Origin: Pedobacter ureilyticus
GTDB taxonomy: Bacteria > Bacteroidota > Bacteroidia > Sphingobacteriales > Sphingobacteriaceae
DNA: 64,000 bases
Direction of reading: 5' to 3'
NCBI RefSeq assembly: GCF_005925345.1
Contig: NZ_SSHJ01000016.1
Span: forward strand, 1-64,000
Position numbers and translations under genes: made by a program. Shown one piece after another: positions 35,139 through 42,600 of the stretch (the first letter of the stretch is position 1; each line of letters starts with the position of its first letter). The notes under the pieces are model-generated. The model saw nothing but the letters and a program-made list of their open reading frames with translations, was not told the DNA's origin and searched no databases.

Positions 35139-35666
35139 CTATTTTACCGCACTTATAACGCCACAACCTATTCTGGGTCCAGAATTGCCGGTGGGTTGTG
35201 TTACATAGTCATCGGTGCCGCCATGTACAATAATACCCCTTCCAATGATGTTTTTCACATCACCATCGGCAACGCTCCATCTAAAAGTACTTACAGAAAT
35301 TTCTGCATGGCCTTTTCCATCCAATTGAATGTTCCCTATATCTCCAGAGTGGTAGGTATCCGAATCCCATTTTCCATGAGCTTCTGCCGTTGGGTTCCAA
35401 TGGCCATGCGTATTTTCTCCCATGTTGCCACAGTCGCCGTGTTCATGAAAGTGTACTGCAACAGTACTATCTGCACGCTCGGGCATATTAATCTCCAAAT
35501 CCATTTTTATTTTACCATCTGACAATTGAAAAAATTTAGCACTACCTATTGGTTGGTTAGTTGCCGTGGAATTTAAAACGGAGCTAGCAACTTCACGCTC
35601 TTTATTTGCACAAGAAGTTAAAACTGAGGATAAACCTAAAGCTAAGTATAAAATGTAATTTTTCAT
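35139..35666 (-). CDS. sodC: Superoxide dismutase [Cu-Zn], lipoprotein
   Basis: A 175-residue Cu,Zn-SOD anchored in the envelope. From the ATG at 35666 (MKNYILYLALGLSSVLTSC) there is a lipobox ending at Cys19; a longer open frame upstream (to 35747) lacks family support. Metal ligands are visible in VAVHFHEHGDC, HGHWNPTAEAHGKWDSDTYHSGDIGN, and the C-terminal GPRIGCGVI with the disulphide cysteine. It removes superoxide outside the cytoplasm. Confidence 0.92.
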   Translation of the reverse strand: MKNYILYLALGLSSVLTSCANKEREVASSVLNSTATNQPIGSAKFFQLSDGKIKMDLEINMPERADSTVAVHFHEHGDCGNMGENTHGHWNPTAEAHGKWDSDTYHSGDIGNIQLDGKGHAEISVSTFRWSVADGDVKNIIGRGIIVHGGTDDYVTQPTGNSGPRIGCGVISAVK

Positions 35667-35751
35667 TTTTCTAATATTAAATAAACACTGATTTAAATTG
35701 ATAAATGAGCATAATATGATCAGGCTTAAGCAGAACAACTTATGCATACAT

Positions 35752-35759
35752 TAGTTTTG
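35752..35759 (+). promoter_or_regulatory. Candidate -7 box for the small gene at 35848
   Basis: TAGTTTTG fits TAnnTTTG. Transcription would begin near 35766, after the upstream ATG at 35764, so a downstream start codon is used. No good -33 box is present. Confidence 0.4.
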
Positions 35760-35847
35760 CAAAATGTATTTTAAAAACAAAACCATTCTTAAACAGGGTT
35801 GTTTTAATGGTACACTAAATTCTAAAGTTATGGAACAGCCAGTTGAA

Positions 35848-36177
35848 ATGAATACCCTTAGTCAGATATTAGAAAAATTAAGAACCAAAGGCATAGATAA
35901 TGAATTAAAAATGACTGACCATGGTAAAATGCAGTCGAAAACGCTTGATAAAATTTATACACCGGAAGATTTGAACATTGTTAAAACTTATAGGTTCGAG
36001 GGAATGTCGGATCCAGCCGACAACTCTGTATTATACATGGTAGAGGACAGCGACAAAAACATTGGATACATTTTAGATTCGTATGGCGCTTACTCGGACA
36101 ATGATGGCCCCGCTTTTGCTGATTTCCTTAAAAAAATCAATACCGTAGATAGAGATGAACAGGAGCTTTTTAGGTAG
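35848..36177 (+). CDS. Small conserved protein often labelled 'phosphoribosylpyrophosphate synthetase'
   Basis: A 109-residue cytoplasmic protein from the ATG at 35848 (MNTLSQILEKLRTKGIDNELKM). It resembles the roughly 100-residue Sphingobacteriaceae proteins carrying the pattern TLSQ...YRFEGMSDPADNSVLYMVE...DSYGAYSD. Some databases call these phosphoribosylpyrophosphate synthetase, but nothing like the PRPP-binding motif is visible, so the name is likely wrong. In-frame ATGs at 35830 and 35764 are alternatives. The function is unknown. Confidence 0.65.
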   Translation: MNTLSQILEKLRTKGIDNELKMTDHGKMQSKTLDKIYTPEDLNIVKTYRFEGMSDPADNSVLYMVEDSDKNIGYILDSYGAYSDNDGPAFADFLKKINTVDRDEQELFR

Positions 36178-36193
36178 AAGATTATCTGTTATT

Positions 36194-36393
36194 GAAGAGG
36201 TTGTATCAAAAATGATGATATGAATTTGCTGCGAAACAATATTTTGAAAGTTGTCATGTCCAGCTCTACTAGGCATTGTAAAGCAAAATTTATATTAATT
36301 TAAACTGCTTTACGATTCCTGACTTTGCGGGACGATTACGCAAAATTTAATTCTTTTAAAACTATGTCCTTCCTGTTTTGATACAACCTCTTC
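36194..36393. mobile_element. ORF-less element with perfect 18-bp inverted ends
   Basis: GAAGAGGTTGTATCAAAA (36194-36211) is matched by its exact inverse complement at 36376-36393, giving a 200-bp unit in the gap between two convergent genes. The interior has no ORF. The ends are related to those of the element at 49529-49705. No target duplication is obvious, so its mobility is unproven. Confidence 0.6.
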
Positions 36394-36397
36394 TTCT

Positions 36398-37744
36398 TTA
36401 ATATCCAGTATCGTCTAGTGCGAATGTATTCTTTCTATCCCTCCATTTACCTTGTGTAAAATCTGGAAATTCTTGAGGTTTATTCCCTTCTTTTAAAGAC
36501 TTGGTAGAAAGCGGCGTAATTACGCTCATGGTTACCGAATCGTATACATCAATTGGCGTTTGCTTTTTATCTTTAACAGCAATAACGAAGGCGTTAAACA
36601 CAAACCAATCCATGCCGCCATGACCAGCGCCCAGTGCATTACTCTCATATTTTTTCCAAAGCGGATGATCATATTTTTTAAACCAATCTTCTGCTTTATC
36701 CCAAGTGTGCGGTTTAGAAACGCCCTCTATGTGCACCGATTTATTTACATCCATCCACAAGCCATCTGTTCCTTGTATTCTAAAACCCAACGAATATGGT
36801 CGTGGCAAATGTGTATCATGCGTTAGCATTACGGTTTCGCCGTTAGCACAATTTAATAGTGTAGTAGTTACGTCTCCGTTTTTATAATTGATTTTTGCAT
36901 TCGGGTGCCCTGGCGATTTCTTTTCGACATAATCTGCCAAACCTTTAGCTTTAGAACTGAACGATACTAAATTGGTAAATCTATTGCCGCGATTAATGTC
37001 TATACACTGCATAATTGGCCCCACACCATGGGTAGGGTACAAATCGCCATCTACATCAATATTGAACTGCGTACGCCATTGCGCTTCACTTAAAGCTTTA
37101 GCACCAAACTCTACGCCACCACCGTAATATTGCTTGCCATTGTTAAATAAAACTTCTCGCAAATCGTGCTGATAACCGCCTTCTAAATGCACCAATTCGC
37201 CAAAAAGCCCTTGCCTAACCATGTTTAACGCGGCCAAAACATCTCTACGGTAACATACGTTTTCTAAAGTCATGTAGGGCATTCCCGTTTTTTCTGAGGT
37301 TCTTACTATATCCCAGTGCTCTCTAACGGTTAAGCCGGCAATAACTTCGCAACCTACATATTTGCCTGCATTCATGGCGTAGATAGATTGCTCATGATGA
37401 AACTGCCAAGGCGTAGAAATGATGATGGCATCAAGGTCTTTCCGATCAACCATGGCTTTATAAGCATCTAAGGAACCTGTGTATTCTTTTGCAGCAGCTT
37501 TACCAGATTTAGCAATAGCTTCTCTACAAATTTTAAGGGAACTTTCTTGCGTATCACAAATGGCAACAATTTCTACGTCATCTCTCAATAAACCTTCCTT
37601 AATATGGTTCATGCCTCTTGCCCCAACCCCAATGTAGCCTAAACGCACTTTTTGATGATCTTTTGCAAATAGCATACCCGAAGGTAAAATGGTAAAGGTT
37701 GCCGATGCAAGTGCTCCGGACTTAATAAAATTTCTTCTCTCCAT
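36398..37744 (-). CDS. Gfo/Idh/MocA oxidoreductase, GH109-like
   Basis: A 448-residue protein with a Tat-type signal (MERRNFIKSGALASATF), a Rossmann domain (VRLGYIGVGARGMNH, residues 33-48) and a Gfo/Idh/MocA C-terminal domain. Segments such as LENVCYRRDVLAALNMVRQGLFGELVHLEGGYQHDLR, PTHGVGPIMQCIDINRGNRF and THDTHLPRPYSLGFRIQG match NAD-dependent GH109 alpha-N-acetylgalactosaminidases. In these, NAD stays bound and sugar C3 is transiently oxidised. Specificity is inferred only from family; relatives include other Tat-exported sugar oxidoreductases. Confidence 0.72.
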   Translation of the reverse strand: MERRNFIKSGALASATFTILPSGMLFAKDHQKVRLGYIGVGARGMNHIKEGLLRDDVEIVAICDTQESSLKICREAIAKSGKAAAKEYTGSLDAYKAMVDRKDLDAIIISTPWQFHHEQSIYAMNAGKYVGCEVIAGLTVREHWDIVRTSEKTGMPYMTLENVCYRRDVLAALNMVRQGLFGELVHLEGGYQHDLREVLFNNGKQYYGGGVEFGAKALSEAQWRTQFNIDVDGDLYPTHGVGPIMQCIDINRGNRFTNLVSFSSKAKGLADYVEKKSPGHPNAKINYKNGDVTTTLLNCANGETVMLTHDTHLPRPYSLGFRIQGTDGLWMDVNKSVHIEGVSKPHTWDKAEDWFKKYDHPLWKKYESNALGAGHGGMDWFVFNAFVIAVKDKKQTPIDVYDSVTMSVITPLSTKSLKEGNKPQEFPDFTQGKWRDRKNTFALDDTGY

Positions 37745-38055
37745 ACATTTGGTTTATTTGTGGCCTTAAATTATAAAAAATGTGGGACGAATCGAATTAC
37801 AGTACATCTAATTCCTAGAATTATTATCTGATTTTGATGAATTGTTCTATGAGTAATTTTCGGCTAAAGCCTTCTTACTATTTTACCTAAACCCTTGGCT
37901 AAAGCCAAGGACAACGAACTCATCGCTATTCACCATCATTGGTTTAAATGTTTGGAGATTTTTTGGATTTAGGCTAAACTTTTAAGAATAATTTTCCTAA
38001 CCTAATCGACGTAAAAATGTTTGCTAATTATCTATTTCCTATTTTTGATTTACTA
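37745..38055. other. Intergenic region with GGCTAAAGCC-type repeats
   Basis: No gene is visible. GGCTAAAGCC (37862-37871) is followed by a longer palindrome CCTTGGCT-AA-AGCCAAGG (37893-37910). A related palindrome is at 40974-40993, so this is a dispersed repeat. The rest is A+T-rich. Confidence 0.6.
37893..37910. repeat. Palindromic repeat CCTTGGCT-AA-AGCCAAGG
   Basis: A perfect 8-bp inverted repeat with 2-nt centre, the same sequence class as 40974-40993 (centre TT there). Confidence 0.75.
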
Positions 38056-38469
38056 ATGAGCAAAACCATTACATATACCTATACCATTTCTAAACTTCCA
38101 CTTGATGTTAGGTTTGCTAACAAAGTAGTGAGTATCGATTTTACTCCTTATGTTAAAAAAGAGGAATTAATTTCACTCTATGGAGAAAGCCAGACTTTAG
38201 TTCAGAAAATTAAAAACAAGTACCAAAACATCTATCAAAAAGAACTTAAAATACGTAATGCCTCTTTTATTGCCGAAATTTGGGGACACTTGGCAGCCTA
38301 CAAAGTTGCACTTTGGATAAAGAAAAACATCAAAGTATGGCCTGTACAAAAATTTGCAAAGTTTGTCGCTTTTAGAAGCGGAATAATAGATTGTGGCGAG
38401 GGCAGCATAGATACCAATCGTTGGGTTTGGGATATACTTGCTTGGCTATTTTTTAAAAAGCACAAATAG
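38056..38469 (+). CDS. Hypothetical protein
   Basis: A 137-residue protein of unknown family from the ATG at 38056 (MSKTITYTYTISKLPLDVRF); an ATG at 38017 would add 13 residues. It is basic and helix-rich, with a Trp-rich C-terminus (WVWDILAWLFF). It contains DCGEGSIDTNRW, which I do not recognise. It lies between a repeat region and the MBL-araC pair. Confidence 0.55.
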   Translation: MSKTITYTYTISKLPLDVRFANKVVSIDFTPYVKKEELISLYGESQTLVQKIKNKYQNIYQKELKIRNASFIAEIWGHLAAYKVALWIKKNIKVWPVQKFAKFVAFRSGIIDCGEGSIDTNRWVWDILAWLFFKKHK

Positions 38470-38494
38470 TCTAAAGACGTTTAAGCATAATGAA

Positions 38495-38534
38495 GAACTT
38501 TTAAACAAAGTAAAATTGAACTTTTAAACAAAGT
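38495..38534 (+). promoter_or_regulatory. 17-bp direct repeat upstream of the MBL-araC pair
   Basis: GAACTTTTAAACAAAGT occurs twice without mismatch at 38495-38511 and 38518-38534, a 23-bp period (about two helical turns), ending 51 bp before the MBL start codon. Tandem direct half-sites spaced about two turns apart are the usual AraC-family operator arrangement, and an AraC-type gene is second in this operon. Confidence 0.55.
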
Positions 38535-38585
38535 TTCTTTCGATATTTATGCTCATTTTTGCCGTATAAAATTAATCATCTATTG

Positions 38586-39713
38586 ATGAAAAGAACCTTA
38601 AAAATACTTAAAGTAACCATGATATTTTTTTTGAGTTTAGCCTTATTATTGGCTATTTCTACCTATTTCTACATGCGCTCGCCCAAATTTGGCAAAGCGC
38701 CAAGTGGCAACCGATTAGCACTTTTACAGCAGTCGCCTAACTATAAGGATGGCAAGTTTCAGAATTTTCATTACACACCAGATTTAACAGAAGGCTACTC
38801 GATGCTGGGCATTATGTTCGATATGTTCTTTAAAAATCATCCTCGACGTAAACCCGTAGATAGTATTCCATCGGTAAAAACAGATTTATTGAATTTACCT
38901 GTAGACTCTAACGTATTGGTCTGGTTTGGACATTCCTCATATTTCATGCAAATTGAAGGCAAACGTTTCTTGGTAGATCCAGTATTTAGTGGCAATGCTT
39001 CTCCTATTCCGGGCACAACTAAATCTTTTAAAGGTGCCGATATTTACAGCGTAGCTGATTTGCCCAACATTGATTACCTAATTATTAGCCATGACCATTA
39101 CGACCATTTAGATTATGAAACCATCATTGCGCTAAAAGATAAAGTGGGCAAGGTTATTTGTGGTTTGGGTGTGGGCGAGCATTTTGAATATTGGGGATAT
39201 GCTCCACAAAATTTAATTGAAAAAGATTGGCATGAGAAGGTAGATTTAGGCGATGGTTTTATGTTAAACACGGTTCCAGGAAGGCATTTCTCTGGTCGCG
39301 GTTTTAAGCGCAACAACACTTTGTGGACTTCTTACCTACTAGAAACACCGATTGGAAAAATTTTTATAGGTGGCGATAGCGGCTACGATACTCACTTTAA
39401 GGAAATAGGTAATAAATTTGGTCCAATTGATTTGGCAATTTTAGAAAATGGGCAGTACAACGTAGCTTGGCAGGCCATCCACACCCTGCCCCAAGAAACG
39501 GTACAAGCAGCAAGAGATTTGAAAGCAAAGCGGTTTTTCCCAGTACATTCTTCTAAATTTACCCTCGCCATGCACCAATGGGATGATCCTTTAAATGATG
39601 TTGCCAAAATAAATAATGGCGAAATCCCAATGGTAACACCCATGATTGGCGAAGTGGTTAACCTAAATAATGCAAACCAGGTGTTTACCCAATGGTGGAA
39701 AGGGGTTAAATAA
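38586..39713 (+). CDS. Metallo-beta-lactamase-fold hydrolase, NAPE-PLD-like, membrane-anchored
   Basis: A 375-residue protein from the ATG at 38586; a TTG at 38559 is less likely. A hydrophobic N-terminal helix (MIFFLSLALLLAISTYFYM) anchors it. The MBL fold shows VWFGHSSYFMQIEGKRFLVDPVF, the metal motif SHDHYDHLD, GRHFSGRGFKRNNTLWTSYLLE and IGGDSGYD, as in N-acylphosphatidylethanolamine phospholipase D-like and UlaG-like proteins. It is likely an envelope phosphodiesterase/phospholipase; substrate unknown. Its stop overlaps the araC start (TAATG), so the two are translationally coupled. Confidence 0.82.
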   Translation: MKRTLKILKVTMIFFLSLALLLAISTYFYMRSPKFGKAPSGNRLALLQQSPNYKDGKFQNFHYTPDLTEGYSMLGIMFDMFFKNHPRRKPVDSIPSVKTDLLNLPVDSNVLVWFGHSSYFMQIEGKRFLVDPVFSGNASPIPGTTKSFKGADIYSVADLPNIDYLIISHDHYDHLDYETIIALKDKVGKVICGLGVGEHFEYWGYAPQNLIEKDWHEKVDLGDGFMLNTVPGRHFSGRGFKRNNTLWTSYLLETPIGKIFIGGDSGYDTHFKEIGNKFGPIDLAILENGQYNVAWQAIHTLPQETVQAARDLKAKRFFPVHSSKFTLAMHQWDDPLNDVAKINNGEIPMVTPMIGEVVNLNNANQVFTQWWKGVK

Positions 39714-40504
39714 TGGAAATTAAAGGAATAGAAATTACTTCTTGCTACATTGGCCCAGAAATTTCTCCAGAACATTTTATACCCGAGCATTTATTTATGT
39801 TTTTGGCCAAGGGCGATGTTTCCGGTTATGATGGTGATCAAAAATACGCCATGAAAAGCGGTGAATACTGCTTAGTTAGGAAAAATCATTTAGCCAGATA
39901 CACTAAGCAAGAAGACAATGGTGCTTTCGAAAAAGTGGTGGTGGTATTTGACGAAGCGTTCTTAAAGCAGTTTCAGCAAAAACATCAGATTAAAAGAACT
40001 GGAAAAGCAGCCAAAGGGGCTTTTTACGAATTGGGCAAGACAGCATTGGTACCCAACTTTGTAAGCTCGCTGATGCCTTATTACAATGGTTCGCACCAAA
40101 TAGACGGCGCTTTTGAGCAAGTAAAAAAGGAAGAGTTGCTATTAATTCTGCTGCAAACCAATGCCGATTTGGTAAATATTCTTTTTGATTTTGGCATTCC
40201 CGAAAAAATAGACCTAGAGGTTTTCATGAACCATAACTACAAATTTAATGTGGGTATGGAACGCTTTGCCTATTTAACAGGCCGCAGCCTCTCTTCTTTT
40301 AAAAGAGATTTTATGAAGATTTTTTCAGAAACCCCTAATCGTTGGTTGGTTAAAAGACGGTTAAAAGAAGCGCATTTCTTAATCCAAAAGAAAAAGCAAA
40401 AACCTACCGAGATTTACCTCGATTTAGGTTTCGAGGATTTGTCGCATTTCTCATTTGCCTTTAAAAAATTGTTTGGTTATGCGCCTACCCAATTGGCGGA
40501 TTAG
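39713..40504 (+). CDS. AraC family transcriptional regulator
   Basis: A 263-residue regulator. The N-terminal cupin-like half (YCLVRKNHLARYTKQED) probably senses a ligand. The C-terminal two helix-turn-helix domain (about residues 165-262) includes LTGRSLSSFKRDFMKIFSETPNRWLVKRRLKEAHFLIQ and FEDLSHFSFAFKKLFGYAPTQ. It overlaps the MBL gene stop. It may regulate this operon through the direct repeats at 38495-38534; that is inferred from position only. Confidence 0.9.
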   Translation: MEIKGIEITSCYIGPEISPEHFIPEHLFMFLAKGDVSGYDGDQKYAMKSGEYCLVRKNHLARYTKQEDNGAFEKVVVVFDEAFLKQFQQKHQIKRTGKAAKGAFYELGKTALVPNFVSSLMPYYNGSHQIDGAFEQVKKEELLLILLQTNADLVNILFDFGIPEKIDLEVFMNHNYKFNVGMERFAYLTGRSLSSFKRDFMKIFSETPNRWLVKRRLKEAHFLIQKKKQKPTEIYLDLGFEDLSHFSFAFKKLFGYAPTQLAD

Positions 40505-40646
40505 GATTTAACTTATGAAAAAAGCTGTTTGATATCACACAAGGAATACTCGAAACCAGGTCTAACACAGGTTCGGTTTAAGCTAGAAAATGATTTTTTT
40601 AACTAGGATTAAAGATGCATTTTCCAAGCTCGCCGCCGCTGGGCTC

Positions 40647-40748
40647 TTACTTTTTGACCGCAAAAAGTAACAAAAACTCCCGGTTGCTTATTTTTCTTTC
40701 AAAGAAAGTACTTTGGCTTATTGCTGCAATCCGAAAAATAAGAGACCG
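40647..40748. repeat. Compact multi-hairpin element
   Basis: TTACTTTTTG (40647-40656) pairs with CAAAAAGTAA (40661-40670). CTTATTTTTC (40687-40696) pairs with GAAAAATAAG (40733-40742), with flanking CGGT/ACCG also complementary, and CTTTC-AAA-GAAAG (40696-40708) overlaps its inner edge. The density of complementary arms is far above chance for 100 bp. From memory it resembles a repeat common in Bacteroidota intergenic DNA. Confidence 0.6.
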
Positions 40749-40973
40749 AAAATTAGCTGAACGAAGGTTTCAAGCTCTATCGCTAGCGAAAGTCTTAATT
40801 TCCTTATCTTGAATTCACGTTATTTAGCATCTTGCATACTTTTGTGCCTTTTTTGGTTTAAAGTTTAAAAGTAATCACAAAAGAAAAGTCGCTTTTAAAA
40901 TTCTTTTGTTACAAAACATCTCTGATTTGATGAACCTCTGTTTCTAGTTTGGCTAAATCCTATTTCAAACAAA

Positions 40974-40993
40974 CCCTTGGCTTTAGCCAAGGG
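40974..40993. repeat. Palindromic repeat CCCTTGGCT-TT-AGCCAAGGG
   Basis: A perfect 9-bp inverted repeat, second copy of the class at 37893-37910. Confidence 0.75.
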
Positions 40994-41106
40994 CAATAAA
41001 AACTGTTTAAAGAACGATTGATCTAACCATCACAGACTAAAATGTCATGGAATAAATTCTTATTTACCTTATTGCTGAAATAGCCTCATTTCAATTAGGC
41101 CGTTTT

Positions 41107-42594
41107 CTACTTCTGTTTATCTACAATGCTTTTCACCAATTCATTGATATAAACTTCGATATTGTCATAAGCTGTGCTCAAATCTTTACCGTTTGCATTG
41201 GCTTTATTTGGATCTAGTTTCTTACTGATTTCCCAATCATCTGGCATGCCATCGCCATCGGTATCTTTTGGCACAGGCAATGTGGCAAGAAGCGGCCAAC
41301 CACCAACATCAGCAGGACGATCGATAATCCCAAATCTACTAGACGCATCGCCACTAGAGCCATGTGCGGTGTAAGTTTTGTTTTTAACATGGTTGATAAT
41401 TCGCTCGTCGACCGCATCTCTCTTGTAACTTGCTCCTCCAATTTCCAATACTTTAGTATAGGCAGTTTCTGCGCTGTGGGTAGTAACGTTGTTATTGATT
41501 TCGAGAGGCGTACTTAATTTCATCGCAGCTTTATCTTGTGCAGAAACGGTGCCATATTGCGAATGAAATTGGTTGTATACTCCGTAAGTCCAATTGTCGT
41601 TGGTTACATTTGCTCTGCCCTCAACCACGTTACCGCTAATGAAAAACTTGCCCCATTTGTCGTAAACTGCTGCTGTAGGTTCTTTATTTTTATCAATGGA
41701 GAAAATTCTATCGATAGTACCGCTTTTGGTTGCCGGCCCAGGTTTATAATAGTTATTAACGATGTTAATATTCATTGCTTCACCACCGTAGGCGCTATTG
41801 TTTCCCCAATTGTATACCACATTGTTTCGGTAATCTACCAAATCGGTAAGTGCATAAGCACTGTTAGCTCTTTCGCCAAAGCGGGGGTTGCGGCTATCGT
41901 GGTTGGCAATTAAATTGTGATGGAAGGATGCGTTTTTACCGCCCCAAATACCACCGTAGCCGTGACTACCTTTAGCGTGAGCCGAGTTCCGCAAACTTTC
42001 TGAAATGATGCTCCACTGCAAAGTGAAGTTATCGTTATTGTAAAACGAAACGCATTCATCAACCGACCAGCTCATAGAGCAATGATCTACCATAATGTCT
42101 CTCGATTCAAAAGCGCCAATGGCATCTGCTTCTACGCCACCCTCATCGCCCATTCTAAAGCGCATAAAGCGGATAATCACATTGCTACCTTGCACCACTA
42201 CCGGATGATTTTTCAAGGTAATACCATCGCCAGGCGCAGTTTGCCCAGCAATGGTAATATCGTTGTTTATGATTACTAAACGACTGTTTAACTCGATAGT
42301 GCCACTAATTTCGAAAATTACAATTCTTTTCCCCGAAGCTTCTACGGCAGCCCGTAAACTTCCCAAACCCGAATCATTTAAATTGGTTACTTTAATTACA
42401 CGGCCGCCGCGGCCTCCAGTAACATCCTTACCAAAGCCCTCGGCCCCAGGAAAAGCCAATGGCTGCTCGGTTACCAATATTGGTTTGGTAGCTGGGTCTA
42501 TGGTGTCGTCATTTTTTACTGTTTTCTTTTTACAGAACATAAGGAAACAGGCCAGTAAACAAATACCAATGGTTCGAAAAAAGGTCATCATCAT
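41107..42594 (-). CDS. Pectate lyase (PL1-like), lipoprotein
   Basis: A 495-residue lipoprotein: signal peptide with lipobox FLMFC (Cys21). The right-handed beta-helix shows AFPGAEGFGKDVTGGRGGRVIKVTNLND, IVIFEISGTIEL, NITIAGQTAPGDGITLK, VDHCSMSWSVDECVSF and HGYGGIWGGKNASFHHNLIANHDSRNPRFG, as in PL1 lyases of Bacteroidota. A Ca-loop-like DTDGDGMPDDWE lies near the C-terminus. It would cleave polygalacturonate by beta-elimination, tethered to the membrane. It lies 6 bp after the CE8 gene and lacks the type IX sorting domain of its relative at 46348-49137. Confidence 0.85.
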   Translation of the reverse strand: MMMTFFRTIGICLLACFLMFCKKKTVKNDDTIDPATKPILVTEQPLAFPGAEGFGKDVTGGRGGRVIKVTNLNDSGLGSLRAAVEASGKRIVIFEISGTIELNSRLVIINNDITIAGQTAPGDGITLKNHPVVVQGSNVIIRFMRFRMGDEGGVEADAIGAFESRDIMVDHCSMSWSVDECVSFYNNDNFTLQWSIISESLRNSAHAKGSHGYGGIWGGKNASFHHNLIANHDSRNPRFGERANSAYALTDLVDYRNNVVYNWGNNSAYGGEAMNINIVNNYYKPGPATKSGTIDRIFSIDKNKEPTAAVYDKWGKFFISGNVVEGRANVTNDNWTYGVYNQFHSQYGTVSAQDKAAMKLSTPLEINNNVTTHSAETAYTKVLEIGGASYKRDAVDERIINHVKNKTYTAHGSSGDASSRFGIIDRPADVGGWPLLATLPVPKDTDGDGMPDDWEISKKLDPNKANANGKDLSTAYDNIEVYINELVKSIVDKQK

Positions 42595-42600
42595 CTCTCT

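Larger units (their letters stand above)
40505..41106. other. Intergenic region with folded repeat-like element
   Basis: No gene is supported; a 65-codon open frame at 40615-40812 lies across the repeat and looks fortuitous. The region holds several strong inverted pairs (40647-40748), a further CTTTTGTG/CACAAAAG pair (40839-40846, 40876-40883) and the palindrome at 40974-40993. Confidence 0.6.

Noticed and set aside
35667..35747. 27-residue N-terminal extension of SodC
   Set aside because: The lipobox signal peptide begins precisely at the ATG at 35666; the extension has no family support.
35848..36177. Phosphoribosylpyrophosphate synthetase
   Set aside because: Only about 109 residues and no PRPP-binding motif; the label is probably a propagated misannotation.
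36194..36393. Intrinsic terminator made by the 18-bp inverted repeat
   Set aside because: The arms are about 164 nt apart with no T-run next to them, too far for a normal intrinsic terminator; an element with terminal repeats fits better.
40615..40812. 65-codon open frame across the multi-hairpin element
   Set aside because: Its codons are dictated by inverted repeats and it has no supporting features; best read as repeat DNA.
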